DNA of 64,000 bases from Bacillus massiliigorillae (GCF_000380245.2 NZ_HG428741.1:933435-997434), one strand, 5' to 3'. Positions 41,955 through 51,311 are shown, counted from the first letter of the stretch. Numbers and translations are program-made. The notes: a model not told the origin generated them from the letters alone.

Positions 41955-43235
41955 ATGACTAAAAAAGAAATCATTAAAACTTGGATAGAAAATCATGAAC
42001 AAGAGGCAATTACATTATTAAAGAAACTTGTTCAACAACCTTCTATTAGAGGAAATGAAGGAAAAGCTCAAGCAATTGTCGTAGAAAAGTGTCGTGAATT
42101 AGGCTTAGAGATTGATTTATGGGAAATTGATGAAGATCCTAATGTAAAGGAGCATCCTAGTTTTCATTGTGATCGCACTGATTTTGCAGGTAATCCTAAC
42201 TTAGTTGCTATTTTGAAAGGTAAAGGCGGAGGGAAATCAATTATTTTAAATGGTCATATTGATGTGGTCCCTGAAGGAAATGTAGACGATTGGAATGCTC
42301 ATCCATATAGCGGATTTGAAGAAAATGGCCGCATATATGGTAGAGGAACAACCGATATGAAGGGCGGGAATGTTGCTTTATTAGTAGCAATTGAAGCGTT
42401 AATTAAAAATAATATCACATTGAAAGGTGATGTGATTTTTGAAAGTGTTATAGAAGAAGAGAGCGGAGGAGCTGGTACTTTAGCGACTGTGTTAAGAGGT
42501 TATACCGCTGATGGAGCGATTATTCCTGAGCCGACTGGTTTGAAATTATTTCCTCATCAACAAGGTTCTCTTTGGTTTCGATTAAATATTAAAGGGAAAT
42601 CAGCGCATGGTGGAACTCGTTATGAAGGAGTTAGTAGCTTAGATTTGGCCTACTATGTTATGCAATCAGTGAAACAACTTGAGAAGAAACGTAACGAGCT
42701 AATTCTAAATGAGCCATTATACAGCAATATTCCCATTCCTATTCCTATAAATATTGGTTTATGCAAAAGTGGTAATTGGCCATCTTCTGTGCCAGATTTA
42801 ACGGTTTTAGAGGGGCGTTTTGGTGTGTCCCCATATGAAAGTGTGGATGAAGCTATTCAACAATTTGAAAGTGTCATAGCAGAATTAAATGCAACGCATG
42901 AATGGTTTCAACAAAAGCCTATTGAACTTGAGTGGTTTGGGGCAAGGTGGCTACCTGGAAAAATTGAAAATGATCATGAATTGCTACAGTGTATAAGTGA
43001 AAATTATACGTACATTGAAAAGAAAGACCCTATTATTGAGGCATCTCCTTGGGGTACAGATGGAGGTATTCTTTCTAACATTGGTGGAACACCTGTCATA
43101 GTCTTTGGTCCTGGTACAACAAGTAAAGCGCATGATAGTAATGAATACATTGAGGTAGATGCAATAATGAAGTCAGCTGAAGTGATTGCTATGACTCTCG
43201 TAGATTGGTGTGAAATGGCTGAAGAAAACATTTGA
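41955..43235 (+). CDS. yodQ: M20-family deacylase/peptidase (YodQ)
   Basis: 426 residues, ArgE/DapE/ACY1 family metal-dependent hydrolase. Metal ligands: His in LNGHIDVVPEG, Asp in YGRGTTDMKGG, Glu in ESVIEEESGGAG and a late His (TSKAHDSNEYI). Probably removes an acyl group from a lysine-derived compound, reversing or complementing YodP. ATG 41955 is 7 nt from GAGGAGG; ATG 41949 overlaps the yodR stop but is too close to the site. Confidence 0.9.
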   Translation: MTKKEIIKTWIENHEQEAITLLKKLVQQPSIRGNEGKAQAIVVEKCRELGLEIDLWEIDEDPNVKEHPSFHCDRTDFAGNPNLVAILKGKGGGKSIILNGHIDVVPEGNVDDWNAHPYSGFEENGRIYGRGTTDMKGGNVALLVAIEALIKNNITLKGDVIFESVIEEESGGAGTLATVLRGYTADGAIIPEPTGLKLFPHQQGSLWFRLNIKGKSAHGGTRYEGVSSLDLAYYVMQSVKQLEKKRNELILNEPLYSNIPIPIPINIGLCKSGNWPSSVPDLTVLEGRFGVSPYESVDEAIQQFESVIAELNATHEWFQQKPIELEWFGARWLPGKIENDHELLQCISENYTYIEKKDPIIEASPWGTDGGILSNIGGTPVIVFGPGTTSKAHDSNEYIEVDAIMKSAEVIAMTLVDWCEMAEENI

Positions 43236-43250
43236 AAATGGGGTGAAGCT

Positions 43251-44096
43251 TTGGATAAGCTACCATACTCACTCAATATGGTTAAAGATGATTGTACGTA
43301 TACGTATACTGTCGATGATTTCAATAAACGGATGCGGGTAGATGATTATTACGGAAATATTAATAGCATTATAAAACATATTACGGAACAGTTTCATCGT
43401 TATCAATTTGAAAAGCTCATTTTTAAAGCTCGATTAGAAGACTTTGATGTGATGTTAGCGCACGGATTTATATTTGAAGCGAAAGTAGATAAATATTTCT
43501 TTGGTAGCGATATGTATTTCTTCTGTAAATACTACAATTCAGAAAGAAGAAGAAGTGATGTTTGGGCTGAAGAAGATGAAATAATTCATACGATTTATTC
43601 CTCTTCTATTAAGAAAAAAACAACTCCTTTATCATCTGATTACACGTTACAAGTTTGTGATGAAAAGGATATTGAAGGTTTAGCTAATTTATATGCAGGT
43701 GTTTTCAAAGTATATCCTGTCCCTTTACATGATCCGAAATATGTTCTTAAAAGTATGCAGGCTGGTACTGTTTTTTTAGCTTATATGCATCAAAATACAA
43801 TTGTAAGTGCTGTGAGCGGTGAAATAAATCATCATTATCATAATGCTGAAATAACGGATTGTGCGACAGTGCCAGAATACCGTCAGTTTGGCTTAGTACA
43901 ATTACTCTTGGCAGCACTTGAGAAAGAATTATTTAATCGGAAAATATTTTGTTTATATACTATTGCAAGAGCTCGTTCTTATGGCATGAATGCTGCTTTT
44001 CATCGACTACAATATAAATATCGTGGTCGATTAACGAATAATTGTAATATTTACGAAGATATTGAAGATATGAATGTATGGGTTAAAACGATATAA
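43251..44096 (+). CDS. yodP: Beta-lysine N-acetyltransferase (YodP/AblB)
   Basis: 281 residues. GNAT domain in the C-terminal half: CDEKDIEGLANLYAGVFKVYP, TDCATVPEYRQFGLVQLLLAALE (acetyl-CoA loop) and ARARSYGMNAAFHRLQYKYRGRL. With lysine 2,3-aminomutase (kamA downstream) this type makes N-epsilon-acetyl-beta-lysine, a compatible solute in archaea; in Bacillus the role is less clear. TTG 43251 with GGGGTG 6 nt upstream. Last gene of the yodT-P run. Confidence 0.88.
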   Translation: MDKLPYSLNMVKDDCTYTYTVDDFNKRMRVDDYYGNINSIIKHITEQFHRYQFEKLIFKARLEDFDVMLAHGFIFEAKVDKYFFGSDMYFFCKYYNSERRRSDVWAEEDEIIHTIYSSSIKKKTTPLSSDYTLQVCDEKDIEGLANLYAGVFKVYPVPLHDPKYVLKSMQAGTVFLAYMHQNTIVSAVSGEINHHYHNAEITDCATVPEYRQFGLVQLLLAALEKELFNRKIFCLYTIARARSYGMNAAFHRLQYKYRGRLTNNCNIYEDIEDMNVWVKTI

Positions 44097-44178
44097 TGCC
44101 GAATTTTAAGCATTAACTGACAAGTTTTCAGCACTTTTTCATATACATAAAGAAACAGACTTCAAAGGAAGTGAAAAA

Positions 44179-45558
44179 GTGCTAGAAAAAGACGTTGTGA
44201 CGAAAGAACTTATGGAAGCTTTATTAAAGGTGATAGACGAAGGTATCCATGTAATTGATTTGTCAGGGAAAACCATTCTTTATAATAAAGTAGCAGCTTC
44301 ATTAGACAGTATGAAAGCGGAAGAAGTCATTGGTAAACACTTACTGCGTGTATTCCCCTCATTAACAAAGAAAACGAGCACATTGCTCAGTGTCATCGAA
44401 AGCGGTCAAGCCATTTATCATAAGCAACAAACTTATGCAAATATTCACGGTGCAACAATAGATACGATTAATACCACATTACCGATATTTGTAGATCGAA
44501 AGCTTGTAGGAGCTGTAGAAATTGCAAAAGACATTTCTGAGCTTCGAAAGTTATCTGAGCGATTAATTGATTTAGAGAAACAGAACGCACCTGACATACC
44601 TTTGAGGAAAAGAGGAACAGGTGCGTTTTATCATTTTCACGATATTAAGACAGATAATGAAACCTTTATGAATATTATTGAAATGGCTAAGAAAGCATCG
44701 AAATCATCATCTTCTATTTTAGTGTTTGGGGAAAGTGGTTCAGGTAAGGAGCTATTTGTTCAAGGGGTACATAATGCCTCGCCGAGGAAAAAAGGGCCTT
44801 TTATTGCTCAAAATTGTGCAGCACTTCCAGAAGCCTTATTAGAAAGTATATTATTTGGAACGGCAAAAGGAAGTTATACAGGAGCTATCGATCGACCTGG
44901 TTTGTTTGAACTTGCAAATGGAGGTACATTGTTTCTCGATGAAATTCAATCAATGAGCATGTCGCTTCAAACAGCACTCCTAAGAGTGATTGAAGATGGT
45001 GTCATTCGAAGAGTAGGGGCAACAAAGAATGTGGCCGTTGATGTTCGTGTTATTGCCGCTATGAATATACACCCTGAGCAAGCGTTGAATGAAAATGTAT
45101 TACGCTTAGATTTATATTATCGCTTAAATGTCTTGAGCTTTCAGCTTCCACCATTACGTGAGCGAAAAGAAGATATTCTTTTACTTGCTAACTACTTTAT
45201 ACAGGGATTTAATAAATCATTTCAATTGAAGGTTTTGGGAATGACAAAGGAGCTAGAATTTCAATTGTTACAGCATACATGGCCTGGTAATGTCCGTGAA
45301 TTAAAGCATTGTATTGAATATATGATGAATGTAAGTGATTCTTCTATTCTTCAAGTACAAGATTTACCGGTTTTCTTTAATCAACGTTCGCATGAGAGGA
45401 AGAGTAGCACTATTCCACCGTTAAGAGAAGCTTTGAAGGAAAAGGAAAAGCAGCTTCTAGAAATGGCATTACAGCAAACGGAAGGTAATGTATTAAAAGC
45501 GGCGCAATTACTGCAAATCCCTCGACAAACATTACAATATAAGTTGAAGAACATGTAG
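44179..45558 (+). CDS. Sigma-54-dependent activator with PAS domain (RocR-like)
   Basis: 459 residues: PAS sensor (about 8-120), AAA+ domain with Walker A GESGSGKE (184-191), the sigma-54-contact loop as GSYTGA (231-236, usual GAFTGA), Walker B GGTLFLDEI, and a C-terminal Fis-type helix-turn-helix (NVLKAAQLLQIPRQTLQYKL). The loop variant and FGTAKG resemble RocR. Starts at GTG 44179 after AAAGGAAG. It lies just before a -24/-12 promoter for kamA, so it very likely activates kamA-yokU in response to a small effector. Confidence 0.92.
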   Translation: MLEKDVVTKELMEALLKVIDEGIHVIDLSGKTILYNKVAASLDSMKAEEVIGKHLLRVFPSLTKKTSTLLSVIESGQAIYHKQQTYANIHGATIDTINTTLPIFVDRKLVGAVEIAKDISELRKLSERLIDLEKQNAPDIPLRKRGTGAFYHFHDIKTDNETFMNIIEMAKKASKSSSSILVFGESGSGKELFVQGVHNASPRKKGPFIAQNCAALPEALLESILFGTAKGSYTGAIDRPGLFELANGGTLFLDEIQSMSMSLQTALLRVIEDGVIRRVGATKNVAVDVRVIAAMNIHPEQALNENVLRLDLYYRLNVLSFQLPPLRERKEDILLLANYFIQGFNKSFQLKVLGMTKELEFQLLQHTWPGNVRELKHCIEYMMNVSDSSILQVQDLPVFFNQRSHERKSSTIPPLREALKEKEKQLLEMALQQTEGNVLKAAQLLQIPRQTLQYKLKNM

Positions 45559-45597
45559 GTGAGTCAATAGACCTATTTTCTCCACGTTTCTAGACGT

Positions 45598-45614
45598 TTG
45601 GAACATTCCTTGCA
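45598..45614 (+). promoter_or_regulatory. Sigma-54 (-24/-12) promoter of kamA
   Basis: TTGG AACATTCCTT GCA: GG at 45600-45601 and GC at 45612-45613 are exactly 10 nt apart, as sigma-54 requires. Expected transcript start is about 45625, leaving a roughly 20-nt leader before ATG 45647. The sigma-54 activator gene ends 40 bp upstream. Confidence 0.8.
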
Positions 45615-45646
45615 TATTTATATGTAAAGTGCAAGGAGGTATATAT

Positions 45647-47065
45647 ATGAAACAATCTTTATACAAGCCAACGAGACATTGGAAAGATATAGAGCTTTGG
45701 AAAGATGTAACAGATGAGCAATGGAACGATTGGTTATGGCAGTTAACACATACCATTCGCACATTGGATGATTTAAAGAAAGTTATTAATTTAACTCCTG
45801 AAGAAGAAGAAGGAGTTTATATATCTACGAAAACCATTCCTCTTAACATTACGCCATACTATGCATGGCTTATGAATCCAGATGATCCACGTTGTCCAAT
45901 TAGAATGCAATCGGTTCCAATTGGAAAAGAGATGTATAAGACGAAGTATGATAAGGAGGACCCGTTGGAAGAAGATGAAGATTCACCTACTCCGGGTCTG
46001 ACACATCGTTATCCAGATCGCGTCTTATTTTTAGTAACAAATCAATGCTCAATGTACTGTCGTTATTGCACTAGAAGAAGGTTTTCAGGTCAAATTGGAA
46101 TGGGTGTTCCAAAGAAGCAAATAGATGCAGCCATTGAATATATACGTAATACCCCAGCAGTTCGTGACGTTCTATTATCTGGCGGTGATGGTCTATTAAT
46201 AAACGATACAATATTAGAATATACCATTAAAAATCTACGAGAAATTCCACATGTTGAAATTATTCGAATTGGCACAAGAGCTCCTGTTGTATTTCCACAA
46301 CGAATTACAGAAAACCTATGTAATATTTTAAAGAAATATCATCCGATTTGGTTGAATACGCATTTTAATACAAGTATAGAGATTACAGAAGAGTCGAAGA
46401 AAGCTTGTGAAATGCTGGTGAATGCGGGAGTTCCTGTGGGCAATCAAGCTGTTATTTTAGCGGGTATTAACGATAGTATCCCAATCATGAAGAAGCTCAT
46501 GCATGATTTAGTAAAAATCCGTGTGCGTCCTTATTATATTTATCAATGTGATATGTCAGAAGGAATAAGTCATTTTCGTGCACCGATTTCTAAAGGCTTG
46601 GAAATTATCGAGGGGTTGCGAGGGCATACGAGCGGTTATGCTGTGCCTACATTTGTTTGTGATGCCCCTGGCGGTGGTGGAAAAATAGCGTTGCAGCCGA
46701 ATTATATTCTGTCTCAATCTCCAAATAAAACCGTTCTTCGTAATTTTGAAGGCGTTATTTCTACTTATCCAGAGCCAGAAAACTATGTGCCTGGTCTTGC
46801 AGATGATTATTTCCAAAGTGTTTATCCGGAATATAGTGAGAAAGACAGTACAGTTGGAATCGCAGGCTTATTAAATGATAAACAATACAATCTCATTCCA
46901 AAAAATTTAGAGCGATACAATAAACGTGAGAAATATCATGAGGACCCAAAACATGCCACGATTAAAGATAATAGAGAAAGACGAGATACGCTTAAAGAAA
47001 AGAAATTTCAAGCTCAATCAAAGAATATACAAGATTCAAGTGGGAAAACGGAGGAAGCACAATGA
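45647..47065 (+). CDS. kamA: Lysine 2,3-aminomutase
   Basis: Radical-SAM/PLP enzyme converting L-lysine to L-beta-lysine; 472 residues. [4Fe-4S] motif CSMYCRYCTRRRF (C-x3-C-x2-C), SGGDGLLINDTILE, GTRAPVVFPQRIT, and PTFVCDAPGGGGKIAL with the PLP lysine. Long charged C-terminal tail typical of Bacillus KamA. ATG 45647 with AAGGAGGT at 7 nt; ATG 45629 precedes the site and is rejected. Overlaps yokU by 4 bases. Confidence 0.95.
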   Translation: MKQSLYKPTRHWKDIELWKDVTDEQWNDWLWQLTHTIRTLDDLKKVINLTPEEEEGVYISTKTIPLNITPYYAWLMNPDDPRCPIRMQSVPIGKEMYKTKYDKEDPLEEDEDSPTPGLTHRYPDRVLFLVTNQCSMYCRYCTRRRFSGQIGMGVPKKQIDAAIEYIRNTPAVRDVLLSGGDGLLINDTILEYTIKNLREIPHVEIIRIGTRAPVVFPQRITENLCNILKKYHPIWLNTHFNTSIEITEESKKACEMLVNAGVPVGNQAVILAGINDSIPIMKKLMHDLVKIRVRPYYIYQCDMSEGISHFRAPISKGLEIIEGLRGHTSGYAVPTFVCDAPGGGGKIALQPNYILSQSPNKTVLRNFEGVISTYPEPENYVPGLADDYFQSVYPEYSEKDSTVGIAGLLNDKQYNLIPKNLERYNKREKYHEDPKHATIKDNRERRDTLKEKKFQAQSKNIQDSSGKTEEAQ

Positions 47066-47346
47066 ATGAAGTATGTGTATGGTGTGAGCAAGAGACTGCT
47101 AGAAAGATAGAAGCCTCTGTTTATTGGGAGCTTCCAGATGGTACAAAGGCAATTGAGATTACAGATGTACCTTCTTATTATTGTGATAACTGCCAAGCGA
47201 CGTATCAAACAGATGAACGAGTAAGGGAAATTGAAAATCAATTATTTATTATTAATACGAAAAATATTGAATCGGTTCTCTCGTTTGAAGAATTGATGAA
47301 TAAACCGCGTTTGCTGAAGAGAAATTACTTCGATTTTGATTATTAA
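47062..47346 (+). CDS. yokU: YokU family zinc-ribbon-like protein
   Basis: 94 residues. Two cysteine pairs, CVWC at the N-terminus and CDNC near residue 43, suggest a zinc ribbon, with the family stretch YWELPDGTKAIEI between them. It resembles MqsA/YgiT-type N-terminal domains without the helix-turn-helix. Start ATG overlaps the kamA stop (ATGA). Always found beside kamA in bacilli as I recall; function unknown, plausibly accessory to KamA. Confidence 0.88.
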   Translation: MNEVCVWCEQETARKIEASVYWELPDGTKAIEITDVPSYYCDNCQATYQTDERVREIENQLFIINTKNIESVLSFEELMNKPRLLKRNYFDFDY

Positions 47347-47466
47347 GGAATTGTGACAAAATTCCATTTTTCACATTTATTTCATCATTCCTTTGTCGTT
47401 ATATAAGAAAAATTATATATGATATTTTTATAGAACGTGATCACAGGGATAAAGGGGCGAACGGTT

Positions 47467-47658
47467 ATGTATTTCGCGATAACAGGAATGATGATTGCTG
47501 CAATGGTTGTATTATTTTTATGTGGATATTATGTCGGAGTCATTAAAGAAAAGTACGGGAAGAATTGGCTTCAAGCAGTGCCTATTACGGTTGCTATCCT
47601 AATGTTTAACGTCATTTGGGCGTTGCTTGAGATGAGTAAAGCGGGACGTTGGAATTAA
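47467..47658 (+). CDS. Small hypothetical membrane protein (63 aa)
   Basis: Two transmembrane segments (about 2-22 and 36-53) around a basic loop (KEKYGKNW). ATG 47467 is set by AAAGGGGCG 10 nt upstream; GTG/ATG from 47437 are less likely. Not recognised. Stand-alone with its own terminator; located between yokU and a hypothetical gene. Confidence 0.7.
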   Translation: MYFAITGMMIAAMVVLFLCGYYVGVIKEKYGKNWLQAVPITVAILMFNVIWALLEMSKAGRWN

Positions 47659-47696
47659 GAAAATTTTAAGAACACATAATACTAATATGTTAATGA

Positions 47697-47731
47697 TGGC
47701 CATGCATTTATTGCATGGCTTTTTACATTTT
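47697..47731 (+). terminator. Intrinsic terminator
   Basis: GGCCATGC-ATTTATT-GCATGGC stem followed by T5 ACATTTTT. Confidence 0.85.
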
Positions 47732-47840
47732 TAAAAAGGAGTAACAGCATTTAATGTTTGAAAATAAACATCCAGACTTCACAGAAATATGAAGATTAGC
47801 TTGTAACCTATAAAAAAATGATAGTAAGGACAAAATAATT

Positions 47841-48536
47841 ATGAAGATTAAAATGATTTTTTTGTTATTAGTTTGTATAGTACCATGTCTTATTTTAAGC
47901 CATGATAGTACTTCTAGGCATGAAAAATTCATGGAATTTAAAAAGATTGCTACTAAAGAAATACAATATACATTTGGCAACTATGTGAAAGACATTACTT
48001 TTAAACAAACATTTAATACAAATAAAGTTGAAATAAAATTACATTTACATAATGCGTTTTTTGAATTATCAGAGATGCAGCAATTTACTCGTTTTGATAT
48101 GGCCTATCAGCGACTACGTCTTTATCTTAAATTTAATGAAACACCAAACCTTTATTATGAAGAGGATATTCATCTATCTTCTATAGAGGGGAAGCAATCT
48201 ATGGAATACAATAATACAGCTTGTGTCAAGAAATTGATTGATTTTTCATGTGGGGAATTAATCATTAATGATACTAAAATACTTAGTAAAGCATTGTTAA
48301 GGAATGATAAGCAATTACTATATTCCTATGAACACGATCAAACAAGTAATGGTATTTTAGAGAAAGAAGTAATTGAATACTATGAATGGTTTTTTAATAT
48401 GTTAACTAAAGGAAGAACGTATTATCGCCTATACAGAGATGATAAATTAGCTATTGATGCGATAACTAAAGAATTTGATATAAGTCAGTCTGAATTTTCA
48501 AGAATATATAAGAAATACTATGTACTTATGAAGTGA
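47841..48536 (+). CDS. Hypothetical exported protein (231 aa)
   Basis: Not recognised. N-terminal signal-like segment (MKIKMIFLLLVCIVPCLIL), then a charged, mostly helical domain. Two internal cysteines (ACVKKLIDFSCGELI). The C-terminal AIDAITKEFDISQSEFSRIYKKYY looks like a helical bundle. Weak ribosome binding site TAAGGA. AT-rich. Not part of the B. subtilis yok-yoz order as I remember it, so probably an insertion. Confidence 0.65.
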   Translation: MKIKMIFLLLVCIVPCLILSHDSTSRHEKFMEFKKIATKEIQYTFGNYVKDITFKQTFNTNKVEIKLHLHNAFFELSEMQQFTRFDMAYQRLRLYLKFNETPNLYYEEDIHLSSIEGKQSMEYNNTACVKKLIDFSCGELIINDTKILSKALLRNDKQLLYSYEHDQTSNGILEKEVIEYYEWFFNMLTKGRTYYRLYRDDKLAIDAITKEFDISQSEFSRIYKKYYVLMK

Positions 48537-48664
48537 GTTAAACAAGAAATGTTTATTCAATAACTAATTTTCCTCACACTTATATAAGCCATCTAGACGA
48601 ATAATTAAACTTTAGCTATATTAATAAGCAAAGTAAGATTATTTAAGTAGTGGAGGTTACCATA

Positions 48665-48880
48665 GTGAAGTCGTTTTATCAGTTTTTACAAACATATAGA
48701 CAACCGAAAATTGTTGATGATATAACTCAATTTGCATACGATGCATTTCAAGACCATAGTTTTCCGACGCATTCTACTGATTATCAGGAAATTAGCTCTT
48801 ATTTAGAAATGAATGGGCATTATCTTAAAAGTATGACTATTTTTGATGATGCTTGGGAGGATTATCAGCTAAGTAGATAA
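48665..48880 (+). CDS. yozE: YozE family protein (UPF0346, SAM-like fold)
   Basis: 71 residues starting at GTG 48665 (MKSFYQFLQTYRQP), 8 nt from GGAGGTT. The family stretch STDYQEISSYLEMNGHYLKSMTIFDDAWEDY is clear and matches YozE. SAM-like helical fold known for the family; no biochemical role established. Position near yokU-kamA and yodN mirrors B. subtilis. Confidence 0.92.
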   Translation: MKSFYQFLQTYRQPKIVDDITQFAYDAFQDHSFPTHSTDYQEISSYLEMNGHYLKSMTIFDDAWEDYQLSR

Positions 48881-49091
48881 AACATTATTCTTATTTTTTA
48901 TAAGAATTTAAGAAATTTTGTTGTTATTTTTTATGGAACTGAATATCTATAATATTGAAGTAATTGCCTAGTGTACTTCGCCATGTAACTTTTAGAAGAT
49001 ATAAATGCCTATTACGTTGAATATCAATAACCTACGACAGAAACATGCATATACTATTGTAAATTATGATCTGCTCTGGGGGATGTCTCTA

Positions 49092-49808
49092 ATGGGAAAT
49101 AAGAAAAATGCGAAGTACAAAGTAGGTGATACAGTTGTCATTACAATGTATGGCACTGTTGGTAACATAACAGATGTTAAATTTCTTGAAGGTTGTTTTG
49201 TATACGAAGTGAATTACAGTGAAGGGCTTTATATGGAACCGCTTTTAGTTTCTATTGAAGAGTACGATGGTCATATCCTGCAAGAGAAAGAGCAAATCAA
49301 TATCGAATATAAGTTTTTCTTTGGCGACTTAGTCCAAGTTGAAGGATATGAAGAGGAATACTTTAAAGTGGTTGGTTTCCGTACTGAGATTTGGCGTTAT
49401 AAGGAAAATGCATGGGAAGATGTTGTGTATGAGTTATCAAGGTTATCAGATGGTGAATGGTTAGAAGCTCAAGAAGATGAGCTAGTGTTAATCGCAGATG
49501 CTGAAAGTGCGGATTTATATTTTCAAAAATTAGGCTTGTTGTTTCCGATTAAGAAAAGTCCAGGAACGAAAGAAAAAGTGCCGCAAAATGTTATCCGGAA
49601 ACAGGAGTGGAAAACGCTCCAGGAGTATAAGGAAAGAAAGCAATTAATCGATAACCTTTTAGACCTTTATAATGATTATGCTGAACTATATAAAGTTTTT
49701 CAGGATGATGAATATAAGAAGGTAATGCTACTTACTTTATTGAAATTAAAAGGAGTGTCTTCAGAAGTAAGTAAAAAATCAAGAAAAAATAGTTCTCAGA
49801 CGCAATAA
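49092..49808 (+). CDS. yodN: YodN-like protein
   Basis: 238 residues from ATG 49092, set by TGGGGGA 9 nt upstream; the in-frame ATG at 49005 has no site. An N-terminal beta-barrel-like part (YKVGDTVVITMYGTVGNITDV, FFFGDLVQVEGYEEEYFKVVGF) reads like a tandem KOW/SH3-type fold; the C-terminal third is helical and basic (KKSRKNSSQTQ). Assigned YodN mainly by position between yozE and yozD. Function unknown. Confidence 0.7.
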   Translation: MGNKKNAKYKVGDTVVITMYGTVGNITDVKFLEGCFVYEVNYSEGLYMEPLLVSIEEYDGHILQEKEQINIEYKFFFGDLVQVEGYEEEYFKVVGFRTEIWRYKENAWEDVVYELSRLSDGEWLEAQEDELVLIADAESADLYFQKLGLLFPIKKSPGTKEKVPQNVIRKQEWKTLQEYKERKQLIDNLLDLYNDYAELYKVFQDDEYKKVMLLTLLKLKGVSSEVSKKSRKNSSQTQ

Positions 49809-49830
49809 TCAAAAATGTTATTTACAATAT

Positions 49831-49852
49831 AAGTAAAATAGCTATTTTACTT
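49831..49852. promoter_or_regulatory. 22-bp perfect palindrome upstream of yozD
   Basis: AAGTAAAATAG/CTATTTTACTT with no spacer, 64 bp before the yozD start codon and 23 bp after yodN. No T run follows, so an operator is more likely than a terminator. Confidence 0.5.
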
Positions 49853-49915
49853 TATATTAAAATGTAATATTATAACAATTGAACACATGAAGGTATAAAA
49901 AAGGGGGCGATCTTT

Positions 49916-50086
49916 TTGCGTGAAATTGAGGTCGTAATTGATACGGAAGAAATCGCAAATTATTTTTTTCAGGAGCTAACTAAGCGAGGATATGTGCCAA
50001 CTGTTGAAGAACTTGAAGAACTTGCTGATATAACCTTTGAGTACTTACTTGATAAGTGTATTATAGATGAAGAAATGGAAGAATAG
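49916..50086 (+). CDS. yozD: YozD family small protein (56 aa)
   Basis: TTG 49916 follows AAGGGGGCGA by 6 nt and gives MREIEVVIDTEEIANYFFQ, then KRGYVPTVEELEELADITFEYLL and an acidic tail, matching the short YozD family. Acidic, soluble, helix-rich. Too short for default gene calling. yodN-yozD adjacency is conserved with B. subtilis. Function unknown. Confidence 0.82.
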   Translation: MREIEVVIDTEEIANYFFQELTKRGYVPTVEELEELADITFEYLLDKCIIDEEMEE

Positions 50087-50092
50087 CAGATT

Positions 50093-50141
50093 GAGGCTGT
50101 CCAAAAGGTGATGTTTCACCACTTTTTGGACGCCTCTTTTT
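50093..50141 (+). terminator. Hairpin family D, copy 4 (terminator after yozD)
   Basis: GAGGCTGTCCAAAAGGTGA ... TCACCACTTTTTGGACGCCTC then T5. Confidence 0.85.
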
Positions 50142-50293
50142 GCTTTATCAGTTATGTGAAATTGGTTAGTTAATAGTTTTTGCGAAAAATACAAAGAAAG
50201 GCTCTACAAGTTTCATTTTAAGCATATATTGTACAAAAAAAGTTTGAAACTTTTTATTTCACAGGTCGTATACTTATGCAAGGAGTGATGGAG

Positions 50294-50491
50294 ATGTTTA
50301 AGAAAATAATCAAGTCAATCATAGGTAACAATTCAGGTCATCATCATAAAAAAAGATATTCGAGCAGTGATATGAAACATTATTCACACAAGCATAACTA
50401 CTATGGGCATAAGCATTACAAAAAAGGCTATAAGAAAAGTTCTTTTAGCTCACGTAGTTTCTTTAGTTCACGCAGCTTTTTCAGTAGCTAA
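50294..50491 (+). CDS. His/Lys/Tyr/Ser-rich low-complexity protein (65 aa)
   Basis: ATG 50294 follows AAGGAGTG (an in-frame ATG at 50276 precedes the site). Basic N-terminal helix (MFKKIIKSIIG), a His/Lys/Tyr middle (HYSHKHNYYGHKHYKKGYKK) and a Ser/Phe repeat tail (SSRSFF repeated, ending SS). Such composition recalls CotG/CotB-like spore coat phosphoproteins. It lies 17 bp upstream of a Hanks-type kinase gene, so it may be the kinase substrate. No known family. Confidence 0.7.
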   Translation: MFKKIIKSIIGNNSGHHHKKRYSSSDMKHYSHKHNYYGHKHYKKGYKKSSFSSRSFFSSRSFFSS

Positions 50492-50508
50492 TAAGGAGAT
50501 GTGCATCT

Positions 50509-51291
50509 ATGTTTCTTCGCGATTTCGGTGAAAAAAAATATCATCATTTATTCTATGCAGCTATTGAAGAAATGGGACCATATGAAGTAGTCCAATTATT
50601 AGGAAGAGGTTCATATGGATTTGCTTATTTAATTCAAAATAAAGTAACAAATGAAAAATTTGTTTTGAAACGATTGCGAAGAAAGCATGTAAAAAAGAAG
50701 AAAATCATGCAAAACTTTCAACAGGAGATTACTTTTCTACAGAAAGAAATGCACCCTAATATACCTGTTATAAAGGAAGTGGGGAATATAGCAGGTATTC
50801 CTTATTTTTCGATGGACTATATTGATGGCAAAACCTTTGAAGAGATTATATTTGGTGACGGTATTTCATTTTCTATTGAAGAATCTATAAATGTGATTGG
50901 TCGATTATTAGAAATGGTCATCATTTTACATAGTCATGGAATTGTACACCGCGATTTACGAATTCCAAATATTCTCCTACGTAATAATGAATTAGTTATC
51001 ATTGATTTTGGCTTAGCATGTTATGAAGACCCAAAATGTGATTATAAACAAGTGAAAAATCCTAAAAAAGCACCAAGCTATATTAGTGATTTATATAATA
51101 TTGGTCACTTCTTATTATTTTTATTATATTCCAATTACACACCGACCAATAAAAAAGAACGAAGTTGGCAAGAGGAACTACAGCTTCCCATTCAAGTTCA
51201 AAACTATCTTGAAAAACTACTTTTATTACAACCACCGTTTTTGAATGCTCAAGCAGCATATGATGCTTTATACGAAATACATATGAAATAA
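50509..51291 (+). CDS. Hanks-type protein kinase
   Basis: 260 residues, one kinase domain. Glycine loop GRGSYGFAY (32-40), ATP-anchoring Lys54 (FVLKR), alphaC Glu73, catalytic loop HRDLRIPN (147-154; Arg in place of the usual Lys of HRDLKPEN), and DFG at 166-168. No transmembrane helix or PASTA domain, so cytoplasmic and distinct from PrkC. Paired with the low-complexity gene upstream and spo0M downstream; a sporulation role is inferred only from these neighbours. Confidence 0.9.
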   Translation: MFLRDFGEKKYHHLFYAAIEEMGPYEVVQLLGRGSYGFAYLIQNKVTNEKFVLKRLRRKHVKKKKIMQNFQQEITFLQKEMHPNIPVIKEVGNIAGIPYFSMDYIDGKTFEEIIFGDGISFSIEESINVIGRLLEMVIILHSHGIVHRDLRIPNILLRNNELVIIDFGLACYEDPKCDYKQVKNPKKAPSYISDLYNIGHFLLFLLYSNYTPTNKKERSWQEELQLPIQVQNYLEKLLLLQPPFLNAQAAYDALYEIHMK

Positions 51292-51311
51292 TACTTTGTG
51301 GAGGAATTCTC

